This document shows positions 1 through 7,942 of a stretch of DNA of 64,000 nt, in pieces; positions within the stretch are counted from its first letter, which is position 1, and each line of letters starts with the position of its first letter. The DNA is from Paenibacillus sp. NEAU-GSW1 (lineage in GTDB: Bacteria; Bacillota; Bacilli; Paenibacillales; Paenibacillaceae). The DNA lies in NCBI RefSeq assembly GCF_009737085.1, contig NZ_WOVL01000002.1, forward strand, positions 124,001 through 188,000, read 5' to 3'. The notes under the pieces are model-generated. The model worked only from the letters and a program-made list of their open reading frames with translations. It had not been told where the DNA came from and did no database searches. A program made the translations under genes and the position numbers.

Positions 1-41
1 ACACCTAACCGCCATTGCCGCCACACCGTCATAGAACCCTA

Positions 42-455
42 TTAAATTCCGCTTGTGTTCTGCAATACAATCCGCCATCCATCCGGATCGCAAATCGTTA
101 CCCCATTCTGCTTCCAATAAGGGTTTTCCGGCTCGACTTCCGGATATCCCATTGCGCTCAGCCGAGACACAATTGCATTTCTGGCTTCCAAATCCGGAAT
201 ATAAAATACGAGCAGATTGTCGTCAGACGGCGGTAAGATCGGCGTGGCATCCTCATGCTGTGTAAACTCCAAATGATAGCTTACGCTAGGCAGACCCAGC
301 ATAATGCCATCGTAACCGTCATGATTTTCGAATGACCCTACAATTTCCAGACCAAGTCCGGTTGAATAGAAATCGACTATTTTCCTCAGTTGATGCGTTG
401 GCCTCGCAACACGAAATTGAGTAGCAGGCATTTGCTTCGACCACGGCTTATCCAT
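42..455 (-). CDS. VOC (glyoxalase/bleomycin-resistance fold) family protein
   Basis: This small cytosolic protein has the vicinal-oxygen-chelate pattern: an N-terminal FRVARPTHQL segment, the FYSTGLGLEIVG block, and a C-terminal ICDPDGWRIVLQ block ending the second beta-alpha-beta-beta-beta module. Members bind a metal and act as dioxygenases, isomerases or drug-binding proteins; the substrate cannot be read here. The reading frame opens at 467, but the methionine at 455 has a GGGGG ribosome site five bases upstream and fits the family length better. It stands alone, in the same direction as the MocR gene to its right. Confidence 0.8.
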   Translation of the reverse strand: MDKPWSKQMPATQFRVARPTHQLRKIVDFYSTGLGLEIVGSFENHDGYDGIMLGLPSVSYHLEFTQHEDATPILPPSDDNLLVFYIPDLEARNAIVSRLSAMGYPEVEPENPYWKQNGVTICDPDGWRIVLQNTSGI

Positions 456-573
456 AAAGACCCCCATCGCGGTACATAATTTTGAATTTGATTGATCTCG
501 CTAACAAACTAATATATCCATTTTTCCAAGTAATAGCCCTCAACTTAAACCAAACAAATCTATCATCCAGTCG

Positions 574-2028
574 TCAACTATTTTTCGCGAGCTTGCGCAG
601 CGTTTCGCCAAGTCTGCGGATTCCCTCAACGATCTCATCGCGATTGACACGGGAGTAGGACAACCGAATATGGCCTTGCTCCGCCCCGTACAAACTTCCC
701 GGCACATAGATGACCTGCTGCCTGATCGCTTGTTCGAACAGCTCCGAGTCGCGGACCTCCCCTTTCACTTTGCACCAGAAGTGGAAGCCGCCTTGCGGAA
801 GATTCCACTCCAGATCATCGCCGCAATAGGTGCGGAGAGCCTCTGCCATCGTATCCCGATTGCGTGTGACCTCGCTTCGAATGCGGGACAAATGCTCGCC
901 CCAAGCGCCCGATGTGAAAAAGACGTCTGCAATTTGCTGCAGCAGCGTGCTCGCGCCGAAATCGACCTGCTGTTTCACATCTGCCAGCCGTTCAATAACG
1001 GGAACTGCTCCGACGATCCAGCCCAGGCGAATGCCGGAGGCAGCCGTTTTGGACAAACTGCCAAGGTAGAGCGTCACATTGTCTGCACTGCTTAATACGT
1101 TAAGCGGGGGAGGCGGAGGCGCGCCATCTAACCGGATGGGGCCGTATACATCATCCTCCACAATCGGAATGTTGAGCGCCCGGCTTAGCTCGAGCAAACG
1201 CAGCCTGCGGGATAAAGGCAGCACGGTTCCTGTGGGATTGTGGTACGTCGGCGTCAAAATCAGCATTTTAAGCCTGTACCGTTTATGCAGATCAGAAACT
1301 GCTTCCGGCAATATCCCCTCCTCGTCAGACGGCAGCCGAATTAATCGGATGCCTGCGCTCTGAAAGAGCGGCTGCGCATAGAAATAAGACGGCCCCTCGA
1401 TTCCGACGCAGTCTCCGTAGGAGAGCAAGCTTTGCGTAATGAGATGCAAGGACTGCTGGGAGCCCGAGGTAACGAGAATCTGATCCGGGGCCGCTTTAAT
1501 TCCGTACTCATCTTGCAGATGCTTGGACAATGTTTGCCGCAAATAGAGCTCGCCCAGATGATTGGAATAGCCCAGCCATCGGTTCAGCGGGTACTGCCTC
1601 AGCAGTTCACTCAGCATTGTGTTGGGGAGCAGCTCCTCGGCAAGCTCTCCGTCCGCAAAATTAATATAATGGGGATCTTGAGAAAAATCCCGCAGTTGCT
1701 GCATCATCGGCAGTGTCGGCCGCAGCGCGCCCGATTGAATATATTGCCGCCAACTTGAGCTGCCGGGCATTTCCCACAGATCGCCGCGCACATAGTTGCC
1801 GCTGCCTTGTTTCGAAACAATAAAGCCGTTCGCCCGGAGCTCGTCGTAGGCTTTCGTTACCGTAGTGCGGTGCACGCGGAGTGACGAAGCCAGAAACCGC
1901 TCCGTAGGCAGCTTCGAGCCTGCCGCAAGCTCGCCGCTTACGATCTGATTTTCGATATGATCTGCAATCTGTTGAAAGATCGGCTTTTTCAATGCGGGGT
2001 CCAGCAAAACATGCATTGGCTTCACCAA
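574..2028 (-). CDS. MocR-type regulator (GntR DNA-binding domain fused to aminotransferase-like domain)
   Basis: This 484-residue regulator has a winged helix of the GntR type at about residues 15-80 (LPTERFLASSLRVHRTTV region), then a class I/II aminotransferase fold. The PLP pocket is visible: the NPTG motif at 264-267, EDDVYG at 291-296, and the Schiff-base lysine in SLSK (K327). MocR proteins are transcription regulators that sense amino acids, vitamins or PLP rather than working as transaminases. The gene is divergent from a LysE-type exporter 138 bp away, so the likely job is control of that exporter and of itself. The effector is unknown. It is the first of three MocR genes in the window. 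Confidence 0.9.
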   Translation of the reverse strand: MVKPMHVLLDPALKKPIFQQIADHIENQIVSGELAAGSKLPTERFLASSLRVHRTTVTKAYDELRANGFIVSKQGSGNYVRGDLWEMPGSSSWRQYIQSGALRPTLPMMQQLRDFSQDPHYINFADGELAEELLPNTMLSELLRQYPLNRWLGYSNHLGELYLRQTLSKHLQDEYGIKAAPDQILVTSGSQQSLHLITQSLLSYGDCVGIEGPSYFYAQPLFQSAGIRLIRLPSDEEGILPEAVSDLHKRYRLKMLILTPTYHNPTGTVLPLSRRLRLLELSRALNIPIVEDDVYGPIRLDGAPPPPPLNVLSSADNVTLYLGSLSKTAASGIRLGWIVGAVPVIERLADVKQQVDFGASTLLQQIADVFFTSGAWGEHLSRIRSEVTRNRDTMAEALRTYCGDDLEWNLPQGGFHFWCKVKGEVRDSELFEQAIRQQVIYVPGSLYGAEQGHIRLSYSRVNRDEIVEGIRRLGETLRKLAKNS

Positions 2029-2046
2029 ATTTCTCTTTTTGCAGCG

Positions 2047-2099
2047 ATTATACCATTACTTGTCATAAATTGGACTGCTAAATTGCAAACCAATTGGTT
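2047..2099. promoter_or_regulatory. MocR/LysE divergent control region
   Basis: A consensus -10 box for the leftward mocR gene (TATAAT on the minus strand, 2047-2052) lacks a good -35 box, which suggests a regulated promoter. About 36 bp further out lies a 12-base palindrome, AACCAATTGGTT (2088-2099), in the space shared with the rightward lysE gene. It is a candidate operator for the MocR protein; this is inference from position and symmetry only. Confidence 0.4.
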
Positions 2100-2166
2100 G
2101 GTCTCAACGCGCCACTCTTCTCTTACAATCGGATTGTTGGAACCATGACATAGGAGGATTAGTAGA

Positions 2167-2808
2167 ATGGAAGCTGTACATTTATTTTTACAAGGCTTTT
2201 TATTTTCGTTATCGCTCTGTTTCGATTTAGGTATGGTCAATGTAGCTCTGATGCGGACCGGAATGCAGCGCGGCTTTAAGCCGTCGTTCTTGATGGGGTT
2301 CGGCTCCTGCTTCGGCGATCTGTTCTATTTGACCCTGGCATTGATCGGGGTAAGCGTCATATTGGACATTGTCATTGTCAAATGGGCATTGTGGATCGCG
2401 GGGTCGGCTTTCCTTACTTATTTAACGTTCAAAATGCTGCGAGAAGCGTTCCGGTCGAAAAGTTTCGATACCGGCAGCGAGACCGTTGCCGCGAAATCTC
2501 CGCTGGCTGATTTTTTGACGGGCGCCGGACTGGCGGTTTCCTCGCCGACAGTAATCGCGTGGTTCGCTCTAGTGGCAGGCCCTATTATTGGAGGAATGAA
2601 GATTACCGATAACTATTCCCTTATTTATTTTATTATCGGATTTTTCACTGCGGGGCTTGTGTGGTCGTTCGGGGTTGCGCTCATTAGCGCGTGGTCGGGC
2701 AAAATGATGAGCCAAGCGATCGTCAAATGGCTTTCTTATGCGTCGGCAGTGCTCTTCTTCTACTTTGCGGTCAAAGTATTCATGAACGGTCTGCACGACC
2801 TGTTCTAA
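2167..2808 (+). CDS. LysE family translocator (amino acid exporter)
   Basis: This 213-residue membrane protein has the LysE/RhtB layout: about six hydrophobic segments, an early FSLSLCFDLGMVNVALMRTG stretch where the family has its conserved PGP-type region, and a central hydrophilic linker (about residues 95-110). Such proteins export amino acids or related metabolites in exchange for protons. The start is preceded by an AGGAGG site. The divergent MocR gene next door probably controls it. The transported compound cannot be told from sequence; the family ranges from lysine and arginine to homoserine, threonine and cysteine. Confidence 0.85.
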   Translation: MEAVHLFLQGFLFSLSLCFDLGMVNVALMRTGMQRGFKPSFLMGFGSCFGDLFYLTLALIGVSVILDIVIVKWALWIAGSAFLTYLTFKMLREAFRSKSFDTGSETVAAKSPLADFLTGAGLAVSSPTVIAWFALVAGPIIGGMKITDNYSLIYFIIGFFTAGLVWSFGVALISAWSGKMMSQAIVKWLSYASAVLFFYFAVKVFMNGLHDLF

Positions 2809-2810
2809 TG

Positions 2811-2834
2811 AAAACGCCGGGGATTACCCCGGCG
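2811..2834 (-). terminator. terminator of the iron-uptake permease genes
   Basis: A perfect 8-bp stem CGCCGGGG/CCCCGGCG with a 4-base loop lies between two convergent genes. Read leftward it is followed by a short run of T, so it most likely ends the FecCD transcript. A second imperfect hairpin (GGGAAGC/GCTTCCC arms) lies just right of it at about 2839-2867. Confidence 0.65.
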
Positions 2835-2890
2835 CTTCGGGAAGCGGCCCTCACAGGCAGCTTCCCAGCTTCCATAAATTTAAGTTTTTG

Positions 2891-3898
2891 CTACTTCTTG
2901 AGCAGAAGGTATAGGAAGTAAGGTCCGCCGATAAGCGCGACCATAATACCCGCCGGAACCCCGGCCGGATCGACGAGATGGCGGCCGACGGTATCCGCAA
3001 ACACGAGCAGCCATCCGCCCATCAGTACGGCAACAGGGATGATGTATTGGTGGCGGCGGCCGACAATCGCTTTGGCGATATGCGGAGCCATTAGGCCGAT
3101 AAATGCAATGCCGCCGGTAACCGATACCGCAGCAGCGGCAAGCGCAACAGCCGCACCGAGCAGCAGCAGCCGTTCCCGGTTGATCGAGACGCCTGCCCCG
3201 GTCGCAACCGATTCGTCCAAAGCCAGCAAGTTGAGAACTTTCGATTTATACAGCGCGAAAGGAAGCAGAATAACGAGCCAAGGCAGCAGCGCCCATACGT
3301 ACGGCCAATCGGCTCCCCATATGTTGCCTGCCAGCCACTGCGCGATAAAATCAACCTTTTTGTAATCAGCAGAAGAGATAAGGACGACCATCAGGCCGTT
3401 TAACGCGAGCGCAAAGCCGACACCGACGAGCACAAGTTTAACCGGCTGCAATCCTTTTCCTCTGGAATAGGAGAACAAATAAATGAAAGCAACCGTCGCG
3501 ACTGCGCCTGCGAATGCCATAACAGGGAGCATAAATGCAAAATTTTTCGGATCCAGCGGAGCATACAGAAAAAAGACAGCAATCGCTGCGCCCGCTCCCG
3601 CGTTAATACCGATGATGCCGGGGTCAGCCAGGTCATTGCGCGTAATCCCCTGCAAAATAGCGCCGGACAATGCCAAGGCCATGCCGGCAAGCAGCGTCAC
3701 GACTACGCGCGGCATTCGGATGGAGAACAGAATGAGTTCTTCCTTCATGCTGCCGTTCCCCATTAGGGTCTGAATGAGACGGTTCAACGAAAGCCCTCCG
3801 GTGCCAATGCTGAACCCGATTACGATCGTCGCTGCCAGAAGCAGCAATAGGATTACGCAGACAAGCATTAGCATTCGAGTATAGGAGAACCTGATCAT
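2891..3898 (-). CDS. iron-siderophore ABC transporter permease, FecCD family
   Basis: This 335-residue BtuC/FecCD-type permease forms one half of the membrane channel that imports ferric siderophores. It has roughly nine to ten hydrophobic segments. Family motifs visible are ALSGAILQGITRNDLADPGI near residue 80 and GLMAPHIAKAIVG near 270, the latter close to the coupling helix that contacts the ATPase. Its start overlaps the stop of the upstream permease by 4 bases, so the two are translationally coupled. No ATPase gene is seen in this cluster; the complex must borrow one encoded elsewhere. Confidence 0.93.
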   Translation of the reverse strand: MIRFSYTRMLMLVCVILLLLLAATIVIGFSIGTGGLSLNRLIQTLMGNGSMKEELILFSIRMPRVVVTLLAGMALALSGAILQGITRNDLADPGIIGINAGAGAAIAVFFLYAPLDPKNFAFMLPVMAFAGAVATVAFIYLFSYSRGKGLQPVKLVLVGVGFALALNGLMVVLISSADYKKVDFIAQWLAGNIWGADWPYVWALLPWLVILLPFALYKSKVLNLLALDESVATGAGVSINRERLLLLGAAVALAAAAVSVTGGIAFIGLMAPHIAKAIVGRRHQYIIPVAVLMGGWLLVFADTVGRHLVDPAGVPAGIMVALIGGPYFLYLLLKK

Positions 3899-4908
3899 GA
3901 TATCGCCTTCACCCCTTTACGCACAACGAACAAGAAGAATGGCAGGCCAAGGATCGCGATAATCGCTACGACCGGCGTTTCAAACGGCGCATTAAGCGTC
4001 CGCCCTAAAGTATCGGCGAGCAGCATAAACGCCGCTCCCCAAATCGCCGACATTGGAATAACGGCGCGATAATCGGTTCCGAACATGGCTCTCACCATAT
4101 GTGGAATCATTAGGCCGATGAACGCCATGTTGCCGACCAGCGCAACGGCCGCACCGGCAAGCAATACAATGACAATGTACAAAACTGTTTTTACATAAAC
4201 CGTTCGAAGTCCTAAGCCGACTGCGGCTTCTTCATTCAAGCTAAGAATCGTCAGCGATTTGGAAAATAAAATCGTAACGAGCAGCGCCGCGAGAATAACG
4301 GGGCTAACCGCTTGTATTTGCCCCCAAGTTGTGCCGACCAAGCCGGCTGCCGTCCACATCGTCACATCTTTCGACGTTTTGAAATAAAGGCCGATGCCGC
4401 TGGCAAGAGCGTACAGAAAAGCGGATATTGCCGAGCCGGCTAAAACGATTCGAAACGGAGACAAGCCGCCCTTTTTTACCGCGCTAATACCGATAACAAG
4501 AAACATCCCAAACGCAGCTCCGACGAAGCAGACTGTCATAATACCGAAATAGTTCAACTCAGAGAACAAGGCAACAGCTGCGGCAAGCGCTGCATTTGCT
4601 CCTGCCGTTAACCCGAGCAGTCCAGGGTCGGCAAGCGGATTCCGCGTCAATCCTTGCATAATCGCTCCGGCTACTCCAAGAGCGGCGCCGACAAGCGCTG
4701 CGCCTACTTCGCGAGGATAACGGGTTTCGCGCAGCATCGCGACTTTATCGTTATCTGCGCCTTGATTGGTTAAGATGAGCCAAAGCTCATGCAGCGTTAC
4801 GTCCTTAGCGCCGAGAAACATAGCGAGACCGAATGCGGCTGCAAGCGCCGCAAAGCTGATTACAATTTTAAGGGCAAAAGATATGGGCTTCCGACTACCG
4901 CTCATCAT
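3895..4908 (-). CDS. iron-siderophore ABC transporter permease, FecCD family
   Basis: This is the second FecCD/BtuC-type permease subunit (337 residues), partner of the downstream 335-residue protein. The motif GAIMQGLTRNPLADPGLLGL near residues 80-100 and GLMIPHMVRAMFG near 270 are typical. An AAGGAGG site precedes the start. Between it and the binding-protein gene upstream lie a strong hairpin and a set of small repeats, so the permeases may be made at a lower level than the lipoprotein. The probable substrate class is hydroxamate or catecholate iron-siderophores, but the specific one is not readable. Confidence 0.93.
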   Translation of the reverse strand: MMSGSRKPISFALKIVISFAALAAAFGLAMFLGAKDVTLHELWLILTNQGADNDKVAMLRETRYPREVGAALVGAALGVAGAIMQGLTRNPLADPGLLGLTAGANAALAAAVALFSELNYFGIMTVCFVGAAFGMFLVIGISAVKKGGLSPFRIVLAGSAISAFLYALASGIGLYFKTSKDVTMWTAAGLVGTTWGQIQAVSPVILAALLVTILFSKSLTILSLNEEAAVGLGLRTVYVKTVLYIVIVLLAGAAVALVGNMAFIGLMIPHMVRAMFGTDYRAVIPMSAIWGAAFMLLADTLGRTLNAPFETPVVAIIAILGLPFFLFVVRKGVKAIS

Positions 4909-4922
4909 TCCATTCCTCCTTA

Positions 4923-5040
4923 CATCAGGATCTTTGAACGGAGTTCAAAGTCACTCATTAGCTGCATCAGGATCTTTGAACAGGACATCAGGACCTTTAA
5001 GCGGAGCTTAAAGTCACTCAGCATCTTCAAAGTCACTCAG
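4923..5040. repeat. cluster of short hairpin repeats inside the iron operon
   Basis: A unit of about 36 bases, beginning CATCAGGA and ending TCACTCA, occurs at 4923 and 4986, with partial copies at 4965 and 5022. The centre of each full unit is a perfect hairpin with a GGA loop: CTTTGAAC/GTTCAAAG in one (4932-4950) and CTTTAAGC/GCTTAAAG in the other (4995-5013). The stems differ at several positions on both arms, yet pairing is kept, which is the mark of a selected structure. Confidence 0.75.
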
Positions 5041-5062
5041 CTTCAGTGTCAATAAAGGGCGC

Positions 5063-5115
5063 GAAGAAGACCGAGACTGCCTCTCATTTGCTAGAGGCAT
5101 CTCGGTCTTCTTCAT
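5063..5115 (-). terminator. intra-operon hairpin after the binding-protein gene
   Basis: A long imperfect inverted repeat (arms GAAGAAGACCGAGA and TCTCGGTCTTCTTC, with inner pairs GCCTCT/AGAGGC) begins some 20 bases past the stop codon of the siderophore-binding lipoprotein. It has no clean T-run, so it may act as a partial terminator or an mRNA stabiliser that sets the ratio of lipoprotein to permeases. Confidence 0.6.
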
Positions 5116-5136
5116 CAGTTCGCAAGTAACGAACGA

Positions 5137-6105
5137 TTATTTCAAGAAACCTTCCTTGAAGATGTTGAGCAAGTATTCGAGCGTCGTTGGGTCGCTGTAA
5201 GTCGAAGCTTCCGTATCGATCTCGATGACATGGTTGTTTTTCACTGCAGGGATGTTTTTCCAAGCATCTGTCTCCATAAAGGAATTGTCGCCTGTTCCGC
5301 TTCTGCTCAATACAATATAATCGCCGGCATAATCGGCAACAACTTCATTGGAAAGCTGATAGTAGCCAGGTCCAAGAGCGTCAGCTTTAACTTTCTCAGG
5401 CATGTTCAGACCCATGGCTTGATACAGAATCTCTGTTCCCCGCGCCCAGTTGTTGCCGAATACGTAGAAGCTTTTCGAATCGGTTTCAAGAACCGATATC
5501 GTTGCATCTTCGCCGATTTTCGCTTTAATTTCCGCGCCTGCCTCAGCAGCGCGCTTCTTGAAATCGTCGATCCAAGCTTGCGCTTCTTGCTCTTTGTTCA
5601 GCAATTTGCCAATTTCGAGCTGTTGCGCCAAGTAATCCAGTTTGCCCCATGTATAAACAACGGTAGGAGCGATTTCTTTCATTTTATCGAGGTTTTTGTT
5701 GTACGAACCAGCAATAATCAAATCCGGCTCGAGCGCAATGATATCTTCCAGTTTGTCTTCCGATACGACGGCCACGCCGCTCAGTTTATCTTTAAAGTGA
5801 GGACTTTTTTCAGTCCATTCGTCTACACCGACAACCGTTCCGCCCAGGGAAATCACGTTCGGCGCACTCGAAAGAGCGACGATACGCTGCGGGTTAGCCG
5901 GCACTTCAATCGGACCAAGCTCAGATTGATACGTAATCGTGCCAGCAGCTGCCGGCTCGGAAGCCGCTGGCTCACTCGCAGCTGGGCTGGCGCTCGGACT
6001 AGCATTCTCAGCAGCACTCGAACCATTATTCGCTTTATTGGCTCCGCAAGCGCTAAGTACTATGGATAATACAACGATTAATGGGAGAAGCAGTTTTTTA
6101 CTCAT
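5137..6105 (-). CDS. iron-siderophore ABC transporter substrate-binding lipoprotein
   Basis: This 322-residue lipoprotein starts with a signal peptide ending in the lipobox LSAC (C20), followed by a Ser/Ala/Pro-rich linker (about residues 21-53). The rest is a periplasmic-binding-protein fold of the FecB/FhuD class: PQRIVALSSAPNVISLGGTVVG near residue 70, EPDLIIAGSYN near 125, and a C-terminal half with the WKNIPAVKNNHVIEID block. It captures ferric siderophores at the outer face of the membrane and hands them to the two FecCD permeases downstream. A Fur-type box and a good sigma-A promoter lie directly upstream, so iron starvation probably induces it. Confidence 0.93.
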   Translation of the reverse strand: MSKKLLLPLIVVLSIVLSACGANKANNGSSAAENASPSASPAASEPAASEPAAAGTITYQSELGPIEVPANPQRIVALSSAPNVISLGGTVVGVDEWTEKSPHFKDKLSGVAVVSEDKLEDIIALEPDLIIAGSYNKNLDKMKEIAPTVVYTWGKLDYLAQQLEIGKLLNKEQEAQAWIDDFKKRAAEAGAEIKAKIGEDATISVLETDSKSFYVFGNNWARGTEILYQAMGLNMPEKVKADALGPGYYQLSNEVVADYAGDYIVLSRSGTGDNSFMETDAWKNIPAVKNNHVIEIDTEASTYSDPTTLEYLLNIFKEGFLK

Positions 6106-6138
6106 ATTGAAGTAACCCCTTTATTTGTTAATTGATAT

Positions 6139-6190
6139 TGATTATCATAATCACGTTTATGATGATAACCATTTTCAATGAAGTTGTCAA
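6139..6190 (-). promoter_or_regulatory. iron-uptake promoter with Fur box
   Basis: Reading leftward, the -35 box TTGACA (6185-6190) and -10 box TATCAT (6162-6167) are 17 bases apart. Just past the expected start of transcription lies TGATTATGATAATCA (6139-6153), a perfect 7-1-7 inverted repeat that matches the Bacillus-type Fur box. More half-sites (GGTTATCATCAT, ATCAATATCA) flank it. Repression by Fur with iron is the natural reading. Confidence 0.85.
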
Positions 6191-6201
6191 CAGCATGAAA
6201 A

Positions 6202-6239
6202 AAACAGAGCGATGGCTGCTATACCATTCGCTCTGTTTC
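6202..6239 (-). terminator. terminator of the 6242-6541 gene
   Basis: The inverted repeat AAACAGAGCGATGG/CCATTCGCTCTGTTT with an 8-base loop, followed leftward by seven T, is a textbook intrinsic terminator. It sits immediately behind the stop codon of the small leftward gene, which supports that gene being real. Confidence 0.85.
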
Positions 6240-6241
6240 AA

Positions 6242-6541
6242 CTAATAATGAACTAAAAAGTTATATGCATCCAAATAAGTCGTTATGAACTGGGCAGAAT
6301 CGCCGGATAACCATTCGATTTGTTTGCCATCGTCGATCTTATAGAAAGTTATGGAAGACTTTTCTCCGTCTCGGAACGCCTCGACTGTATTCTTACCTGT
6401 AATCGTAACGCCTTCGCGCTTAAGTGCGATTTGTTTCATGATATCGGCATCCGTGTCATCTAGCGGTGCCCCATTATAAATATGAAGATAACTATTCTCG
6501 ACAGCTGCCGATTTGCCAAAGTACTGGTCAACGACAAGCAA
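6242..6541 (-). CDS. small protein of unknown function, possibly 5'-truncated
   Basis: This 99-residue reading frame starts at a TTG with a GGAG site eight bases upstream. I do not recognise the family. The product is soluble and mixed alpha/beta, with VVDQYFGKSAAVENSYLHIY near the start and an aromatic C-terminal end. Coding-like sequence (SDNGDPY) continues upstream in the same frame without a start codon, and a neighbouring frame there also looks coding (TRQLDFEGNVR), so the gene may have lost its 5' end through a frameshift and deletion. A strong terminator follows it. It is divergent from the coiled-coil/AIM24 pair. Confidence 0.5.
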   Translation of the reverse strand: MLVVDQYFGKSAAVENSYLHIYNGAPLDDTDADIMKQIALKREGVTITGKNTVEAFRDGEKSSITFYKIDDGKQIEWLSGDSAQFITTYLDAYNFLVHY

Positions 6542-6667
6542 GTATGGATCTCCGTTGTCCGAACATTTCCTTCGAAATCGAGTTGCCGGGTTGCAACCTT
6601 TTCAATTATTTGCAGTAATATATACAAAACTAGCGTTTTTTGTCGTATGAAGAGAGGAGGCTGCTAG

Positions 6668-7129
6668 ATGCAAATGCAAATGCGTATTGCAGCTCAAATA
6701 ACCGCGATGATAGCCATTTTTCTCGTTATTTTCGCATTACCAGCGAATTCCGCCCATGCCGGCTTCTTTGACCGGGTTCAGGACATCTACAATGCGCCGA
6801 AAAAAATCGATCAGATTGAGCAGCAATATATAGAGAAGAGCGAGCAGCTGCAGAAGCAGCTGGAAACCTCGCAGCAAGCTGCCGAACAGCTTGCCCTCAA
6901 ACAGGAAGAACTGCTGGCGCAAAACAATCAGCTTATTGAGCAGAACGCTTCACTGCAGGCAGAGCTCGAACAGATGCGCAAGGATAAATCATCGCTTCTG
7001 GACAAGCTTACCTTGTCCGTGTCCGTTGTGACTGCATTGATTCTCTTGTATGTAATAGCTGTCCGCGTTTGGCGGTATGCGTCATGGCGCAGGCATAGAA
7101 GATTAGGAGAAAGAGGGATTAGCGGATGA
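6668..7129 (+). CDS. exported coiled-coil membrane protein of unknown function
   Basis: This 153-residue protein has an N-terminal signal peptide (about residues 1-31, ending in SAHA), a long Gln/Glu-rich coiled coil at about 45-112, and one transmembrane segment at about 116-136 followed by an Arg-rich cytosolic tail. So the coiled coil should lie outside the membrane. I do not recognise a named family. Its stop overlaps the start of the AIM24-family gene by 4 bases, which suggests a physical or functional pair. The start has a GAGGAGG-type site upstream. Confidence 0.75.
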   Translation: MQMQMRIAAQITAMIAIFLVIFALPANSAHAGFFDRVQDIYNAPKKIDQIEQQYIEKSEQLQKQLETSQQAAEQLALKQEELLAQNNQLIEQNASLQAELEQMRKDKSSLLDKLTLSVSVVTALILLYVIAVRVWRYASWRRHRRLGERGISG

Positions 7130-7815
7130 ACATTACCGCCCCAGCCCGGCTCGGCCATGTGCAGGTAACGCTTGAAGAAACGGACAAGCTGCATGTGCTG
7201 CATCCGAAATCGGTCATCGCCTTTCAAGGCATGCCGCAAAACCGCGAGGATCGCGTCATGGATCTTGCCGGCATGTACCGCAAGCGAAAAATGATTCGCT
7301 CCTTGTTTCACGGTCCGTCCGAGCTCGTCATTGGACTGCCTCCAGGCTGCTCGCTGGAAACGATGGAGATCGACGAACACAGCGATCTGTTATTCGATTT
7401 TCGCCATGTTATTTTTTTCTCGGACGGCATGAAGCTGAAATCCGTCATTCAAAAGCTGAAAAACGCCTGGATTACGAAGGAGTTTGTGCGCATGCGCTTT
7501 TCCGGACCGGGGACGCTTGGCCTAATAACAGCCGGAGACATTAAAGCCATTCCGCTGCACCCGGACAGGCCATTGTTTGTAGAGGCCGGAGCGCTTGTCG
7601 CCTATCCGGGTACGGCGTCGATACGGCTGTCTGTATACGGCAATAAACTGGCCAGCCAGCATATGAACGTTCAATGGGAGATTACAGGCAGCGGTCCCGT
7701 ACTTATTCAAACCGGCTCGCATGACGCCGTGCTGGAAGCTCAATTGCAAAACGGAGGCTTCATCAAGCGTTTGCTTCGCGAAGTGTTGCCATTTGGAAGT
7801 GTTTACATTAAATAG
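7126..7815 (+). CDS. AIM24 family protein
   Basis: This 229-residue protein carries features of the AIM24/TIGR00266 family: repeated beta strands, the FSGPGTLGLITAGDIKAIPL block near residue 125, the VEAGALVAYPGT block near 150, and a C-terminal GSHDAVLEAQ segment. Bacterial members have no firmly known function; the mitochondrial namesake affects inner-membrane organisation. It contains no membrane segment and is translationally coupled to the coiled-coil membrane protein before it, so it may be held at the membrane by that partner. Confidence 0.75.
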   Translation: MNITAPARLGHVQVTLEETDKLHVLHPKSVIAFQGMPQNREDRVMDLAGMYRKRKMIRSLFHGPSELVIGLPPGCSLETMEIDEHSDLLFDFRHVIFFSDGMKLKSVIQKLKNAWITKEFVRMRFSGPGTLGLITAGDIKAIPLHPDRPLFVEAGALVAYPGTASIRLSVYGNKLASQHMNVQWEITGSGPVLIQTGSHDAVLEAQLQNGGFIKRLLREVLPFGSVYIK

Positions 7816-7942
7816 CCGACATAAGTTTAATTATTTAAACTTTTTATATGCAATTCAACAATTTTAAAGTAGTATATGTAATAAAGGCTCACATAAAAAT
7901 GTTCAGCCTTTATTTCATTTTGTTATAAGGTGGAAAATAGAC

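Noticed and set aside
4923-5040. Possible second Fur- or LacI-type operator cluster
   Set aside because: The stems differ between copies in a pairing-preserving way, which fits RNA structure rather than protein binding to fixed DNA bases.
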